NCBI RefSeq assembly: GCF_023278565.1
Contig: NC_064676.1
Coordinates: forward strand, 6,758,001 to 6,822,000
DNA length: 64,000 bases
Origin: Colletotrichum lupini
Lineage: Eukaryota > Ascomycota > Sordariomycetes > Glomerellales > Glomerellaceae
Direction of reading: 5' to 3'
Part shown: piece after piece, positions 11,691-23,887 of the stretch
How the letters are laid out: the number at the start of each line of letters is the position of its first letter
How positions within the stretch are numbered: the stretch's first letter is position 1
Program-made: the position numbers and the translations under genes
Notes under the pieces: generated by a model
The model's database searches: none
Told to the model about the DNA's origin: nothing
Seen by the model: the letters and a program-made list of their open reading frames with translations, nothing else

Positions 11691-14600
11691 CTAATTAGTA
11701 ATTAAACTCTATTATTATAGATTAGTAAGGTATCTTATTACGCAAAAGAGACGACTTTTTAATACTATACGGGATAAGAGATTTATATTAATTAATCTTA
11801 CGGAAGTAAATAAAAAAGGAGGCGATTCTCGAATACCGTACGGAATTAAGTAATTATAGCCCTTTATTACTTACGAGAGGTTAACGTTTACTATATTAAA
11901 CTACGTTAATTAACGGAACCGCTTAAGTAACTAGCCTTTTACTATCGCCCCGAGTAGCTTTTTTATTAAACGATTTTTCTATAGCTAGCCCGCGATTAGA
12001 AATTAACTAGTTAAATTAATAAAAGTACGGTATAAAAGAGCACCGCGCAATTAAAAAAGGAGATCTTTAAACGCAAATATTCTTACTTAGTAGCGAAAGT
12101 AACCCTATAGGAGTTATTAAGCTAAGAGATCTATAGTATATAAAAAAGTCTATTATTACGAGGATCTTATAAGTACGACTTTAAGCCCGCGATCTAAACG
12201 ACCTCCTCGTAGCTCCCTTAACTACCCCCCGGGTATTATTTAAGAATATAGTATAGGGGACGGTTTAATAAGGGAGGAGGGGATTTAGAGGTCCTAACGG
12301 TATTAAGCTAAGAGTATTACGGATCTCGGAAATTAATTAAAGAAGCTATTTAGAGATTATAAAGAGCACGAGGCTTAAGAGGCTAGAAGTATACGGGATA
12401 GCGGAAATCGGTAACTAGTAAAGATCCCGAGACTAATTATTATATCTTTTTATAATAATATAAACGTCTACCGCTATTATTATTAAAAAGAACTACTAAA
12501 ACCTACCCTTTTTTACTAAATAAAAAGGAGGATCTTAATAAGTACGATAGTTAGCGATCTAAAAGGGTAGTAGTAATTACTAAAAATAGTAAAAACGAGA
12601 GTAATAATAAGATAGCGAGAGGAAGCGGGAATCTCCTAGACCCCGATAAATTCGTTAAGTAGTAAAAGTATAGATTTATTACGACCTGCGCGCGGATTAG
12701 ATATATCCCCGTTAAGATTAAATATATTAATAACTACTAATATAAGCATAAGCTAAAGTACGACCCTTAGCGAGTTAAAGTAAAAAAAAAGAGGACGAAA
12801 CCCGATCCTAAATAGAATCCTAATCCCTTATAAATAAGTAAATATTAACCCGGACTATTAGGGGACGTAAATATATAGAATCGTAGATTAGCCTAACGGC
12901 TAGCAAATTAACGTAGTATTAATCTATTTAACTAAGGTTTACGAAAAAAAGGGGCTATAGGGGTAACCCCTATTTTACGAGATCGTAGACGACCTTAGTT
13001 ACTAGCTAGATAAATAGTTCGCAAGCGCAAGCCTAAGAATCGTAAAAGTAGTTAATAAATTCTTTTATAAGCGAGGGGTATTACTAGCGCAATTATAATC
13101 ACGAGAGCTATACGAAATATTAGTAACGATAATTATAAAAAAGGAATTCGTACTATAGAACTAGGTATAGATCGATAAAGCGTATAATCGCTTTAACGAA
13201 TTTAAAAAAAGGGTAAACGACCCAGATTTCCTCCTTATAATTACTAATAGAAATCTATTGTTATAAAAGGATATACCGGGGTAAAATATAGTACTAGAAG
13301 TACGATAATTAATAATTCTGCCTATTTCGATTTATAACTTATTACTATTACTAATACGAAATTCGGCGCCGATCGGTTAATAAGAAAGGAGGCAAACGAC
13401 CCGAAGTTATTAATAATACGTAGCGACGCAGGGTTCGCACACAAATACTAAAAATCTAATAGCAAATACGAGGTAATTTATAGACCTTAAAAAGATCTTT
13501 TTAAAAAAGAAATTATACTCTGGGGGGAAGTATAAGGTCTGATAAAAAACCCTAACGATATTTTATGATTATTATAAAAAAGTTAAAATTAGGGAACACT
13601 AGTATTATTTAGTAATTAATATCGTACTCGTAGGCAAAGCCTCTAATTATTATTACGAAACGGTACGTAATCTTAATTAAAACGACTTTCTTAGTATAAT
13701 TAACGTAATCCGAAGCCGCTTTGAGACCTATAATAAGAACCTAGAGCTCCTATTTAAGCTACGAGCGATTTCTTTTATATCTATAGCTAGGATAATAGAG
13801 GGTAAATTATAAGTAGAGATCCTCGAAGAGCTTATCGATTAAATTAATAAGCTAGCGAAAACCTAGCTAAATAAGGGGATAAACGAGCAGAAAGTCGGAT
13901 ATCTCTATACCGCAATTTAGCGTATACTAGAGGTAAAGATTACCCTATACTAAGTACCCGAAAACTATAAAACGCTCTATTCGAGGCTAAGATCTAGTTT
14001 TAATATTAAAATAAAAATACTACGCTAAACCTACCTCTAAGTATACGACGGCCCTTATTAATAATATTAGGTCGATCGAACGTATAATAAGAAAAAAAAA
14101 GAGGCTAGATACGGTAATCGCTAGTAAGGAGGCCTAGATTTATCGAATAAGTAAAGATTTAACTTACGGATAGGGTAATAAAAAAAGTAATATTATATTT
14201 ATAAAAAGGATAAATATTAGTTAAGTAATTACTCCGAGGAAGAGCGTATTAAATCGTACGAATAGTATAAAAAGTCGAGGGTAATAGATAGTAAAACTAG
14301 CCCTCGTTAGTTTAACTAATTCCTTGTTATATATAAGGGTAGATCCGGGGGTACAGAACCTAGCAATAGTAGCTAAAGTAGCGGCCTAAAGTATATACTC
14401 CCTATAAGAGATTTAGAAAATAAAGAAGATTTTACCCCCTATACTAACGAATTAAATTATAACGAAATCGACGATATTAACTACTCTTTTTTTGCCCCGT
14501 TAGCTTCTAAAGGATATACGAGGCTAAATAAATAGAGGGTAATAAAAGCTCTTAATAAGTAGGCTTTTATTTATAGATAATAAGGGAAGGTCCCTTAGAT

Positions 14601-15179
14601 AATAAATACAGAGGCGGCCGAAAGGGCAAATCTAATAGGGCTAAAGCCTATTTTCTTAACGATTAAGGAGAAGACGCTATCTCTCTTGATATTTAAAAAA
14701 AAGGAATATAATACTAAGTAAATCTAGGGGTAGCTAGAGGGGTCCTTTTTATACTACCTAGATCCTTTAAATACTAAGCTCGTATAAGTATTCTATATGA
14801 GCGAAAGGTACGGCCTAGATAATTTTTATAAGATTATCCTAAATACTAGGGTATCGTAATAGTTAATTAGAAGAAAAGGGTAATTCTAGGTATTATAAAA
14901 GATCGCGCTAGTAACGCTTAATACGTCAACGGCGGGTATTACGAGGATTAGTTTTAGCCTAAGTAAGGAAATTGTCGCCCTAGGTATAGTAAAAGTAGAG
15001 ACGTACTTCGGAACGATAACTTTTTATATTTTACCCGTTAATACCCTATTTCTCTTATATTTAAAAGATATAGATCGACTAAGTATTATATTTAATAATA
15101 CGAGGAATAAAATCTTTAGTAGTAAGTACTTCGAGGTAGTTAAATAACAATAGGGGCATACGTTTATAAAGCTTACTAA

Positions 15180-17870
15180 TAATACGAAGTCGATTAATTA
15201 CCTAACGGAAAGTAAGCTTAAAAAACTATACCGGAGATTCGGGCACCCGTCGGTTACGAGGCTATATAACCTCCTAAAGTAATTAAGTAATAATAATATC
15301 GAAATAGGGGCGCTAGAGTAGTTAATAAAAGTATATTATTAATACTAGATAAATACGCAGAGCCTACGCAGATTTAAGTTTAAATTGCGTAATAAGCTTA
15401 ATTTTAACTAAGAAATCGTCGTTAATATCTTTTATTTAAATAGTCGGCTAGTACTATATATAATCGACGTAGCTATATCCTTCTAAATAGGGCAATTCCT
15501 CTAGGATTTATAAGTAAAGATAGTATAAGTAGCCTTACGAAAAAGCTAGATCGATATATACTAAGGACCGCTAGACAGTATTAGAACCGATGCTAGTACT
15601 AGCTTTAAGTCGGTAGAATTTAGGGATAATACGATAGCTTATAGTATATAGCTAAAAGTCGTACCCGTTAAAGCGTACTATAGTATTAGAAAAGTAAAGA
15701 GGGTATATTAGTAATTAAAAAGGGCGTTTAGAATTATTAAAAAAGAAAATCCGGATTTTACTAACGACAAATACCTCTAGATAGTACTTAAATACTATAA
15801 CGATATTATAGGGCCTAACGGACTTATACTAACGCTATTAGTATTTAGAGTATATTTAAGAACGACCTTAGCCTCGCTACCGTTACTAAGTATAAGCTAA
15901 CGAGCCTAAGTAATTAAAAAAGTAATACGGGCACTGCGCGAGGTAAGCGTAAAAAAGTAAGTTAATAAGGTAATTACTACGCACAATGGGCCCGATATAG
16001 GGGATAATTTAAATATGCCGCTAAATTTAGATATATAAGTATAGCGCGAAATTACTTAATAATAGACTAGGCTATATAAGTTAATTTCTATTAACGAGCG
16101 CTCTTATATAATCGCGAGAGATCGTAACTAGCTACTCGAAGTATTAATTATAATAGTTAGACCGTATTATATAGATCCTAACGAGGTAATTTCTAACTTA
16201 TAAAAAAAAGAAGAGCTAGGGGAAACTATATAACCCGCAGTAGAGGTATAGGAAATTATCCTTAATAAAATCGTCGTAGTAGTACTAATAGACGACGAGA
16301 AAGAGGATATTACTAAAAGGGTACTAATACTACCGGCGAGATATTACAAAAGACTACGACGGTAAGCCCTAACGCGGCAATTTATTATTAGTAACGAGGT
16401 AATTAATACCTTTTATATAGTAAAAGAAAAAGCCGATTTCGAGCTAGCGGTTAAACTATATAAAAAAGGCATAATTATAACTATTAAAAAGCCGTATAAG
16501 GGATTAGATCTTATTAAAATAAACACTCTTTGCAATCGAGGGGTCTATTAATTTATCTTATACAACTTAGAAAAATATTTAAACCTCTATATATTTAAAT
16601 TATAAATAGTTCGTAAGATTAAAAGGAAAGGAATACCCTAGCCGTACGAGAAGTTTAGATATATAATTTAGGGGTACGGCGACGTTAAAAAGGTAACGCT
16701 ACTTATATAATTACTTACTATATAGCGCTATAGCTAACGATTAATAATAGTACTAATAGCATCGCTACGGAAAAAGGGATACGAGATTTAGAGCCGTAAT
16801 ATTACCTAGGCCTATACCCAATCGGCTATAGGGCTCATAAGGAAAATCCTGGCCCATTTACTAAAAGAAATGGCTAGTAAGTACCTAGAAGGCACGATTA
16901 TTAAAGTACTTAAGCTACTATATAGGCTCGCAGAATCGGGCACCTATTAGTAAGCTACTTATTACGATTTTTATATTAATTAACTATTAATAGTTACCTT
17001 TACGTACGACCCGTACTTATTAGTTACGGAGTACGAAAGCGACTAATTTAGGATCGTCGGAATATAGATTAATAATATATTAGGCGTATCCGATATTAAC
17101 TTTATAAAAAAAGAGGAGTAAGAGCTCTAAAAAGCGGGCTTCGTAGCGAAGCTAAAAGAGGTCCTTATAATAAACACCCCCTTAGTATTTAATAATAGGA
17201 TTTTTATAATTAAAAAGGAAACCGTCGTTTTTTAATAAAAAGGATAGGGCGAGAAGATTAACCTCGTCGATCCGAACGTAATTAACGTTAAGAAGTAGTA
17301 TAAGGCTAAGCTCGTATAAGGAGTATATATTATAAATATTTATTAGCTTAAGGCGACTTTTAACTACGCTAGGGTAGTATAGGCTATAGATCTAACTAAA
17401 CGAGACGTCGAGGTACTTAATAAGCGGCTTAAGTAGTAATAAACGAATCTCGATCGAGGTCTCGTTTATTACCTAATCGACCTTACGATTAGTAAGCTCT
17501 ACGTCTTTATTAATAGGTTATTTATAAATAATAACGACCTTACTTCGTAATTAGGGTATATTATTATCCTAGCTAACGAGAGTATAGGCGAGAGCGAATT
17601 TACTATATATAATAATATAATTTATTACTTATTAACTAAAAATAAGTAGGTAACGAGAAGTATATTAGTATTAAAGGTTTATAGTATAGTTAATAGCGTT
17701 AACCTCTCTTATACGATTTTAATAACGCTAAGGAAGATTACCGATCGAATTAGCCTTTTACCTATTCTAACGGTTATTTATATAGATTCTTACTCGCTAT
17801 ACGAATACCTCGTTAAATTAAGAACGACGAAGGAAAAGAGGCTTATAATCGATATTATAGCCCTTAGGTA
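15180..17870 (+). pseudogene. Remnants of Copia pol polyprotein (plus copy)
   Basis: With stop codons read through, three Copia domains can be recognised. A pre-integrase segment with a GHPSVTRLYNLL-like stretch lies at about 15211-15280, followed by an integrase core start (NIFYLNSR...VLYIIDVA) near 15420-15480. Reverse transcriptase C-terminal sequence (LYRLAESGTY-like) lies near 16918-16950. RNase H (KLYVFIN to KRLIIDIIAL) spans about 17491-17869. The integrase zinc-finger cysteine positions now read as tyrosine codons and many tryptophan and glutamine positions are stops, as expected from C-to-T and G-to-A change. No frame is intact over more than a short stretch. Confidence 0.8.
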
Positions 17871-18131
17871 ATCGTATAAAAGGTATAAAATACTCGAGAT
17901 CCGTTAAATTAATAATAAAAATAACCTCGCAGACGTTTTTATAAAAGTAGTACTAAATAAGGGATTAGAATAATTCGTAAGTAGCGGAAAAGTTATCGTA
18001 CGAATAGAGGGATAGGTTATATAAAAAGAGTAGAGAAAAGGGGGAAAAAGAGACGACTTAATAAACGGGCCCGAGGTTAAATTATACTTCTAACCGTAGT
18101 AGTTAAATCGATAAAAAAAAGAGAAAGTTAG

Positions 18132-18336
18132 TATCGGATTAAAAGTCTAATTCGACCGCGGTATATAGCCGACTATATAGGGGCTAATTAGGGGCCCTAT
18201 TTACGATTATCGTAGCTAGCCTAACCTATAGTTAGAACCTCTTTTTTATACTTACTACGCAGATATTTATATAGTTTAATTAATCTCTTCGTTACCTACG
18301 GTTCGAACTAACTACCCTATAATAGGGATACTAATA
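18132..18336 (+). repeat. 3' LTR of the plus-strand Copia element
   Basis: 205 bp, paired with 11486-11690. The terminal TG has become TA and the final CA has become TA. Most differences from the left LTR are C-to-T or G-to-A, in line with RIP. It is followed directly by the GATAC duplication. Confidence 0.92.
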
Positions 18337-18341
18337 GATAC

Positions 18342-20890
18342 TATGGCAATCGGCTTGAATCTACTAGCATTAGTAATTTGCTGTTCGGCGACCAGGGTAA
18401 AGTGAGACCACGGGCAGGCGTTCTACCACCCCTCAAACTTCAGAGTATCTCAGTCCTATTCTTATTGGAGGTTTACCAACTTCGACCTCATTTCAACATG
18501 AACTATATGGACTCTATCCACAATGGGTACTTCTAGCAACGCTCCCCACGCGATTGTGCTCGTAATATTGCACCTGATGACGCTATGCTGACAGTAACGC
18601 CCCCAGGAGAATATTGGGAAAGTCGTCGGATCTGTATTCGACCACGGAGTCGGCTAGCACCCTATCGAAGCATCGAGTTTCCGAGTACACCAGATCGTTT
18701 AGTCACAGCAACATGTACCACGTTCACAGCAAAGGCACCGATGCTACAGCGAGCAAGGCCTATCATCAGGCCAGAGCGGCAGGTACATTGGCTGATTTCG
18801 ACAAGCAATTCAGCTTCCAACCACGGGGACATTCGTGATCGGATTGAAGAAGGTCCAAGAATGGCGCTATTGATGTCGGAGGAAAAAAGAAGGGAAGATG
18901 TGAGGATGAGAACACCGGCAGCCCGACTTCGGGGGACTTCCCTCGAATCGTTGTCACCTTGCGCAGAGACGCTTCCATTCTTCGATGCAACCTCCAAAAT
19001 CCATGGCCTTCTCAGACGCTTGCTCGATAGATTCAATCTTCTAGTCTTTGCTTTCAACTCTTGTGCAACGATGCCCATAGATCCAGCGAACGATCCATAG
19101 CCTCCCGGAGCTGCCTTTCTCTGTCTGCGGACTCTCCGCACGATTGGCGCCCTACGTATTGCTGCTTGTGTCACAGTAGTTCTTCTTGTCCAAAGCTCCC
19201 CAAAACATCATCCCCGACATTCAGCTCACCCCAAAGAAAGAAGCGTCGGATTCTTCGCTCACAGTAGTGATGATCGTAGTTGTACTACATCACACCTGCA
19301 CCCAAACCTTATCCGTGAGTCACATTGTCTACTTGGGCGTGTGTTTGGGTCTAGCGTCTTGTCTGCCAACGTTCTGTTGATATGTGTGCTTGGCACATGC
19401 GGCGCAGAACTTCCGGCTTCTCTGGTGGGTCAAAGGCTTGTTGACATGAAGCCATGCCTTCGAGATACCTAAGTAGTGACCGCAATCAACTTCTGATAAT
19501 AGGGATTCTAAAATAAAGTCGGTGGAATGCTCGTTCAATGTGATTGATCATGTGCGATAACAATTACGTCGCGGACTGGCCTCATGGCTTCCCTTGCTAA
19601 CCCCGTAGTCTTCTCGTCCGCATCTCTAATGATCTCATATTATCATAAATATTGGGTAGATGAACCTCGCCACTCCTGTTCATCGAGATAGGTAATGGAG
19701 ATTAACGTTCGCTCATGTAAAGTGATGTTGAGCGGTTAAATAAATGATCCCAAAATCAATGCGCCCCGATCCCACCGAAGATGGAACCCATACGTGACCT
19801 GCGCTTTTTTTTTTTTTTTTTTCTGATAACAATGATGCAAATGCTCAGTGGTCTGCTTCATGCCGAGTGCTTGACAGCAGTAGTTGGTAGATACCTAAAG
19901 CTCGACAAGTAAAATCCTCTGACTTCCTACGAAATGCAGGCATAATTTCGTTCGGACTTGTAGGGCGTTCCTCGCTTGTTCCGAAGGCGCGAACCCAAAC
20001 AAAGCGATGCTACGCCGCTAAATGCTATCATTCCTCGGACTTGATGGTCAGAACCTTATTTCGTCTCGGTGTCGAGGAATTACTAATCCTATACAACAGT
20101 TCAATTACACCTGACGTTGCCTCAATTCACGAACATCTCCATTCAGAAATCGAGTCATGTTTTCCTTCTCGTGTGGACCATGATGAATCAACATCACGAA
20201 CCTACTTTGCGGGGGCTCCATAACTCTAGACCGCTACCCCACGCAGTCCGAGCTCTAGGCCTTTGGAGTCCGAACCAAGACATGCGCAGCTCAAATCCCG
20301 GCGCCGAAAGGTTGTCGCAGATTTGAGCTCTGCCGGCCGAGGCATGATATCACTTCGGGCACCAAAGCTATGAACTCCAACCATGATCAGTCAAGCAAAC
20401 AACATTTGGTGGGGCATATGCTTTTCCTGCAGATGAAGTTTGTCCAGGTTGTCGTCGGTCGATACAACACAAACACAAGGCCAACGATTGTTCCTCCCTT
20501 GGCATTCATGTGTCTCCATCAGTACTACAGCCTGTAGAATCGCGAAAACGAGAACGAAAGCATATTTGAATGGTATAACAATGGGGTAGAGACGGACTTC
20601 TTATTGCCCACGATCTCCGCGCCGGGTAATCGCAGTAGCGAGTGCTACGATTCGTCAGTTCGGAAACTTTAGAGAGCTGGGGTTTTAGTGGAAGCCAGTG
20701 CGGATCATGGTCGATAACGGGGATTAAACCCACCTCTTCCTTGCACGACTAGTGCCAATCCTTGCCGCCATTTTGACAGGCATCGTGAGAGGGATATATA
20801 TCTCGTGGGGTTCCGGCTCGTTGGAACAATGTACGACGGGCCATCTGAATTTTTCATCTGTCGATATTGGGCGCTAGACAGACTCCCATC
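18342..20890. other. Spacer between the Copia element and the P450 gene
   Basis: No supported gene. The longest open frames, about 170 codons on each strand at 18585-19174, overlap each other and match nothing I know. A run of T residues lies at about 19807-19822. The last 100 bases are the P450 promoter region. Confidence 0.4.
20795..20800 (+). promoter_or_regulatory. Possible TATA box of the P450 gene
   Basis: TATATA within GGGATATATATC, about 90 bases before the P450 start codon. The position and sequence fit a core promoter, but there is no transcription evidence. Confidence 0.35.
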
Positions 20891-22552
20891 ATGGCGCTTC
20901 TCTCCATGCCAGTAGTGCTATTCGCGCTTCCAGCATTCGTGATCTACTACGTCGTCTCAACTTTCCTCGCCCGTCGTCGCATTCTTCTCTTTGCCAAGTC
21001 AAACGGCGCGACTTTTCCCAAGCACTTTTCCTCAAAGCTCCCTTTCGGCATCGACAATGTCTGGCGCGCCGTCAAGGTGGTGCGCAGCGGCGGCGACATC
21101 CTCGACGATGTCATTGCCCAAAAGTTCAAAAAGTGCGGTGACACCTTCAGCACTACAGGCCTCTTCGGCCCAGCCGAGGTAAATACGATCGATCCAGTCA
21201 ACATCCAGGCCATCCTTGCGACGAAGTTTCGAGACTTTGAGCTCGGCCCGCGCAGGATCGCGCAATTCAAGCCGCTAGAGGGCAACAACATCTTCACCCA
21301 CGATGGTCCCCTGTGGGAACATTCAAGATCGCTCTTCCGATCGCAGTTCTCGCGTGAGAACATCAACGACCTCGAAGGTACGGAACGTGCCGTTCAAGCT
21401 CTGTTCCGGGCCCTGCCATTCGTTGGCCAGAAGACGGACGACGGCGCCCTGTCTGTTGATATTATGCCCTTGATCTTCCGTTTCACCCTCGACACGGCAA
21501 CTGGCTTCCTCTTTGGTGAAACGGTCGATTCACAAACGGCCGCTGCTCTAGGCAAGATGTCGACATCGACAAGTGCGGTGACGGCTATGGCGGCGGACCA
21601 AGCAGGAAGCGACATGTCCTTCGCGTCGGCCTTCCACGAGGCGCAAATGTACATCGCTCTGCGCGCCCGGCTGCAGGGGCTGTACTTCTTGGCACCAAGT
21701 AGCGTGGGCACTAAGTCCATTGACTACATCCGTCGATACGTCGACCACTACGTTCAGCTGGCTCTCAAGCGCGCGAAGCCGTCGACGGATAAGTTTATCT
21801 TGCTGGATACTCTCGTAGAGAAAACGCGAGACCGCGGGGAGCTGCGGGACCAGATCCTAGGGATACTTCTGGCGGGTCGGGATACCACGGCATCTTTACT
21901 CTCGTGGGTGCTGCTGATGCTTGCGCGGCACCCGGCTGTATTTGAGAAGCTTCGGGGAGAGGTGGTCGCGGAGTTTGGGGAGTACTCTGAGAAACCTGAG
22001 GGTATCGACTTTGCGACGCTCAAGTCTTCACGATATCTTCAATTTGTGATGCGGGAGACGTTAAGAGTGTACAATGTCGTGCCGCTCAACAGCCGGTATG
22101 CGGTACGGGATACGGTCTTGCCAAGAGGTGGCGGAGCTGATGGGTTATCGCCCATCGTGATCAAGAAGGGCCAGACCGTCACCTTTGTGCCGTATCTTCT
22201 GCATCGACGAGCGGATATCTGGGCGGATGCGATGGAGTTCAAGCCGGAGCGATGGGAGGGTGTCCGACTAGATTGGAACTATATTCCATTTAGTGGTGGT
22301 CCGAGGATCTGCTTGGGACGTAAGTCATCCCATATACGCTAACAATTCGTGCGTTCAGTAGGGGGAGGGGAATGCTAACTTGCCTTAGAACAATTTGCTC
22401 TCACAGAGGCTGCATATTTCTTGGTCAGACTCATCCAAAGGTTCAAGAGCATGGAGTGGATTGGACCGCCAGGCGAGCCGAGAAAGGACATCCACTTTAC
22501 CATGGTCCCCAGAGATGGAGTCAGCGTCAAGCTCCAGTATGCTGAATCATAG
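20891..22552 (+). CDS. Cytochrome P450, CYP52-like (class II, membrane-bound)
   Basis: Exons 20891..22319 and 22389..22552 are split by a 69-bp intron (GTAAGT...CTTAG) that interrupts the codon after the heme motif. The product is 530 residues, normal for a fungal P450. An N-terminal anchor (about residues 4-25) precedes a basic ARRR stretch. The I-helix AGRDTT is at 328-333, the K-helix ETLR at 389-392, and the heme-binding FSGGPRICLG at 467-476 with cysteine 474 as thiolate ligand, continuing GQQFALTEA after splicing. All key residues are present. The sequence most resembles the CYP52/CYP539 group of alkane and fatty-acid hydroxylases; substrate is not shown. The in-frame TTG at 20867 lies upstream, but the ATG at 20891 opens directly into the anchor. 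Neighbours are an RTA1-like protein, a Rieske protein and an SDR. Confidence 0.92.
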
Positions 22553-23210
22553 AACATGTCAAGTATTGCTCTCATGAAGAATGCGTATTGACAAACACAA
22601 TGTCATCTTTGACCCGCTATATTTGATGAATGTCTTGAGTAACGTGTGGGGGGTTTGAGAGCGACTAGCCCTGGAGCCGTCGAAGTGCTTTGCAGGACGG
22701 ATATAATACCTCAAGTTTCCTCCTGGAAAAGTTGAGATTTTACTGATCCTGCTATATAAATTTCGCAGCACATGCTGATCTTGGTCTGCACCGACGTTCT
22801 ATCTTTTCATGATCTAGTGGGCTTGGTAAAAAGTTACGTCTATCAGAAAACACTTGAAAAGAGCGAGATGGTCGCCGCTGCATCTTTATAATTTCACTCT
22901 TAGGCTCTGATTAACCAGAAGGGTTCTAGCAGTGCTGCCACTGCGGCTGCAGATCCTTAAGGTCTTCAGCCATGAGGCTTGAACTTTAAGACATCAGGAC
23001 ACCTTTTTGGATGCAGCCTGTGTCTAATAAGAAGCAGTTTCCCACGATCGATGACGCTGAATTTCTCAAAGTCCGCCACCCAACCCATCAAAGCAGAATC
23101 AGGAAGTTCGAAGACAGGAGCACACCAGCGCCGCACTCACAGTAACCCCAAGACCTCCCAAACTAGAAAGTCAAGCATAACATCGAGCAACCGAGACTAT
23201 ATCACTCAAG
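22553..23210. other. Spacer after the P450 gene
   Basis: It holds the P450 3' end and the upstream region of the small membrane-protein gene. I see no other gene. The long frame starting at 22979 is in a different frame from the spliced gene at 23211 and looks like chance. Confidence 0.4.
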
Positions 23211-23520
23211 ATGGATCCCGAAGCGTCGGTCTTTCTGATCTGGTTCGGCATTACCACCGCAGTGACTCTGATTCTGATGGCCCTGTGGTATGCGCTCTCT
23301 ATCACGCGATTGTAAGTGGACCGTGCCGAAGCCTCTACAGAAATCCCAGTGCTTATCGTTTCCCAGCTCGAGAAGATGCGCTTGCGAATCTGCGAATGAA
23401 CCCTCATGCACAAGATGTGGCCTCCCTGTGGTGGACGTCGCGCCGACAACGAGCCAAGATGGGGATGGAACTCCACAGACCCCGAGTTCCAGTGCCCCGA
23501 GCAAGAAGATGGACGTTTGA
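23211..23520 (+). CDS. Small single-pass membrane protein with a cysteine-rich tail
   Basis: Exons 23211..23311 and 23367..23520, with a 55-bp intron (GTAAGT...TCCCAG), give 84 residues. Residues 7-31 form one hydrophobic helix (LIWFGITTAVTLILMALWYA). After it come a short basic stretch and four cysteines spaced C-x-C-x7-C-x2-C, then a Thr/Ser/Pro-rich tail ending in KKMDV. The consensus splice sites and the change of frame across the intron, where both parts become protein-like only when joined, are the main reasons to believe it. I do not recognise the family. It is convergent with the RTA1-like gene. Confidence 0.55.
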
Positions 23521-23887
23521 TACAATCGATGACGAGACGCTTCCTCCAAGAAATTCAATCCGAGAAAGACTAGAAGAAAAAGTTGGCCGAGGAGCAGAGG
23601 CTGCCGGTTTGTGTTTCTAGAAATCACATGTATCGTAGCCCACCAAAATAGGGTCACTGTGGTATGTCAGATGCCGAAATGTACCGCAAAATGATGCAGG
23701 AATACTCTGTGGGGGCTTCTATCGAGTCTCCAATCATGGAAATAGGATTGAAGAGCTTAGGATCCAGCGTTATGTCAGATTACGAATAGCTCGAATCGAA
23801 TTAGTCAAAAAGGAAGGCAAAGTTGAAAGTTGTGGTATCTTCGTGAGTAAACAGTACAGTGGATGCTCTTCGTAGGCGTCATCTGCT
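23521..23887. other. Intergenic space between convergent genes
   Basis: It contains the 3' ends of the small membrane-protein gene (+) and the RTA1-like gene (-). No other feature is seen. Confidence 0.4.

Larger units (their letters stand above)
11486..18336 (+). mobile_element. Full-length Ty1/Copia-type LTR retrotransposon, RIP-mutated
   Basis: A 6.85-kb element bounded by two 205-bp LTRs and a perfect 5-bp target-site duplication, GATAC, at 11481-11485 and 18337-18341. The order of remnants (pre-integrase finger, integrase core, then reverse transcriptase and RNase H) is that of Copia elements; in Gypsy elements integrase follows RNase H. A polypurine tract (about 18113-18127) precedes the 3' LTR. 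The interior is almost devoid of CpA and TpG dinucleotides, is rich in TpA and is full of TAA/TAG codons in every frame. This is the pattern left by RIP, so it cannot encode its own proteins. A sister copy in the opposite orientation lies at 31102-38070. Confidence 0.92.

Noticed and set aside
11486..18336. Gypsy classification of the LTR elements
   Set aside because: Integrase remnants precede reverse transcriptase and RNase H, which is the Copia order.
20867..20890. Upstream start of the P450 at 20867
   Set aside because: The codon is TTG; the ATG at 20891 opens directly into the membrane anchor.
22979..23620. 213-codon open frame overlapping the small membrane-protein gene
   Set aside because: It is in another frame and lacks protein features; the spliced 84-residue reading has a clear helix, consensus splice sites and a cysteine motif.
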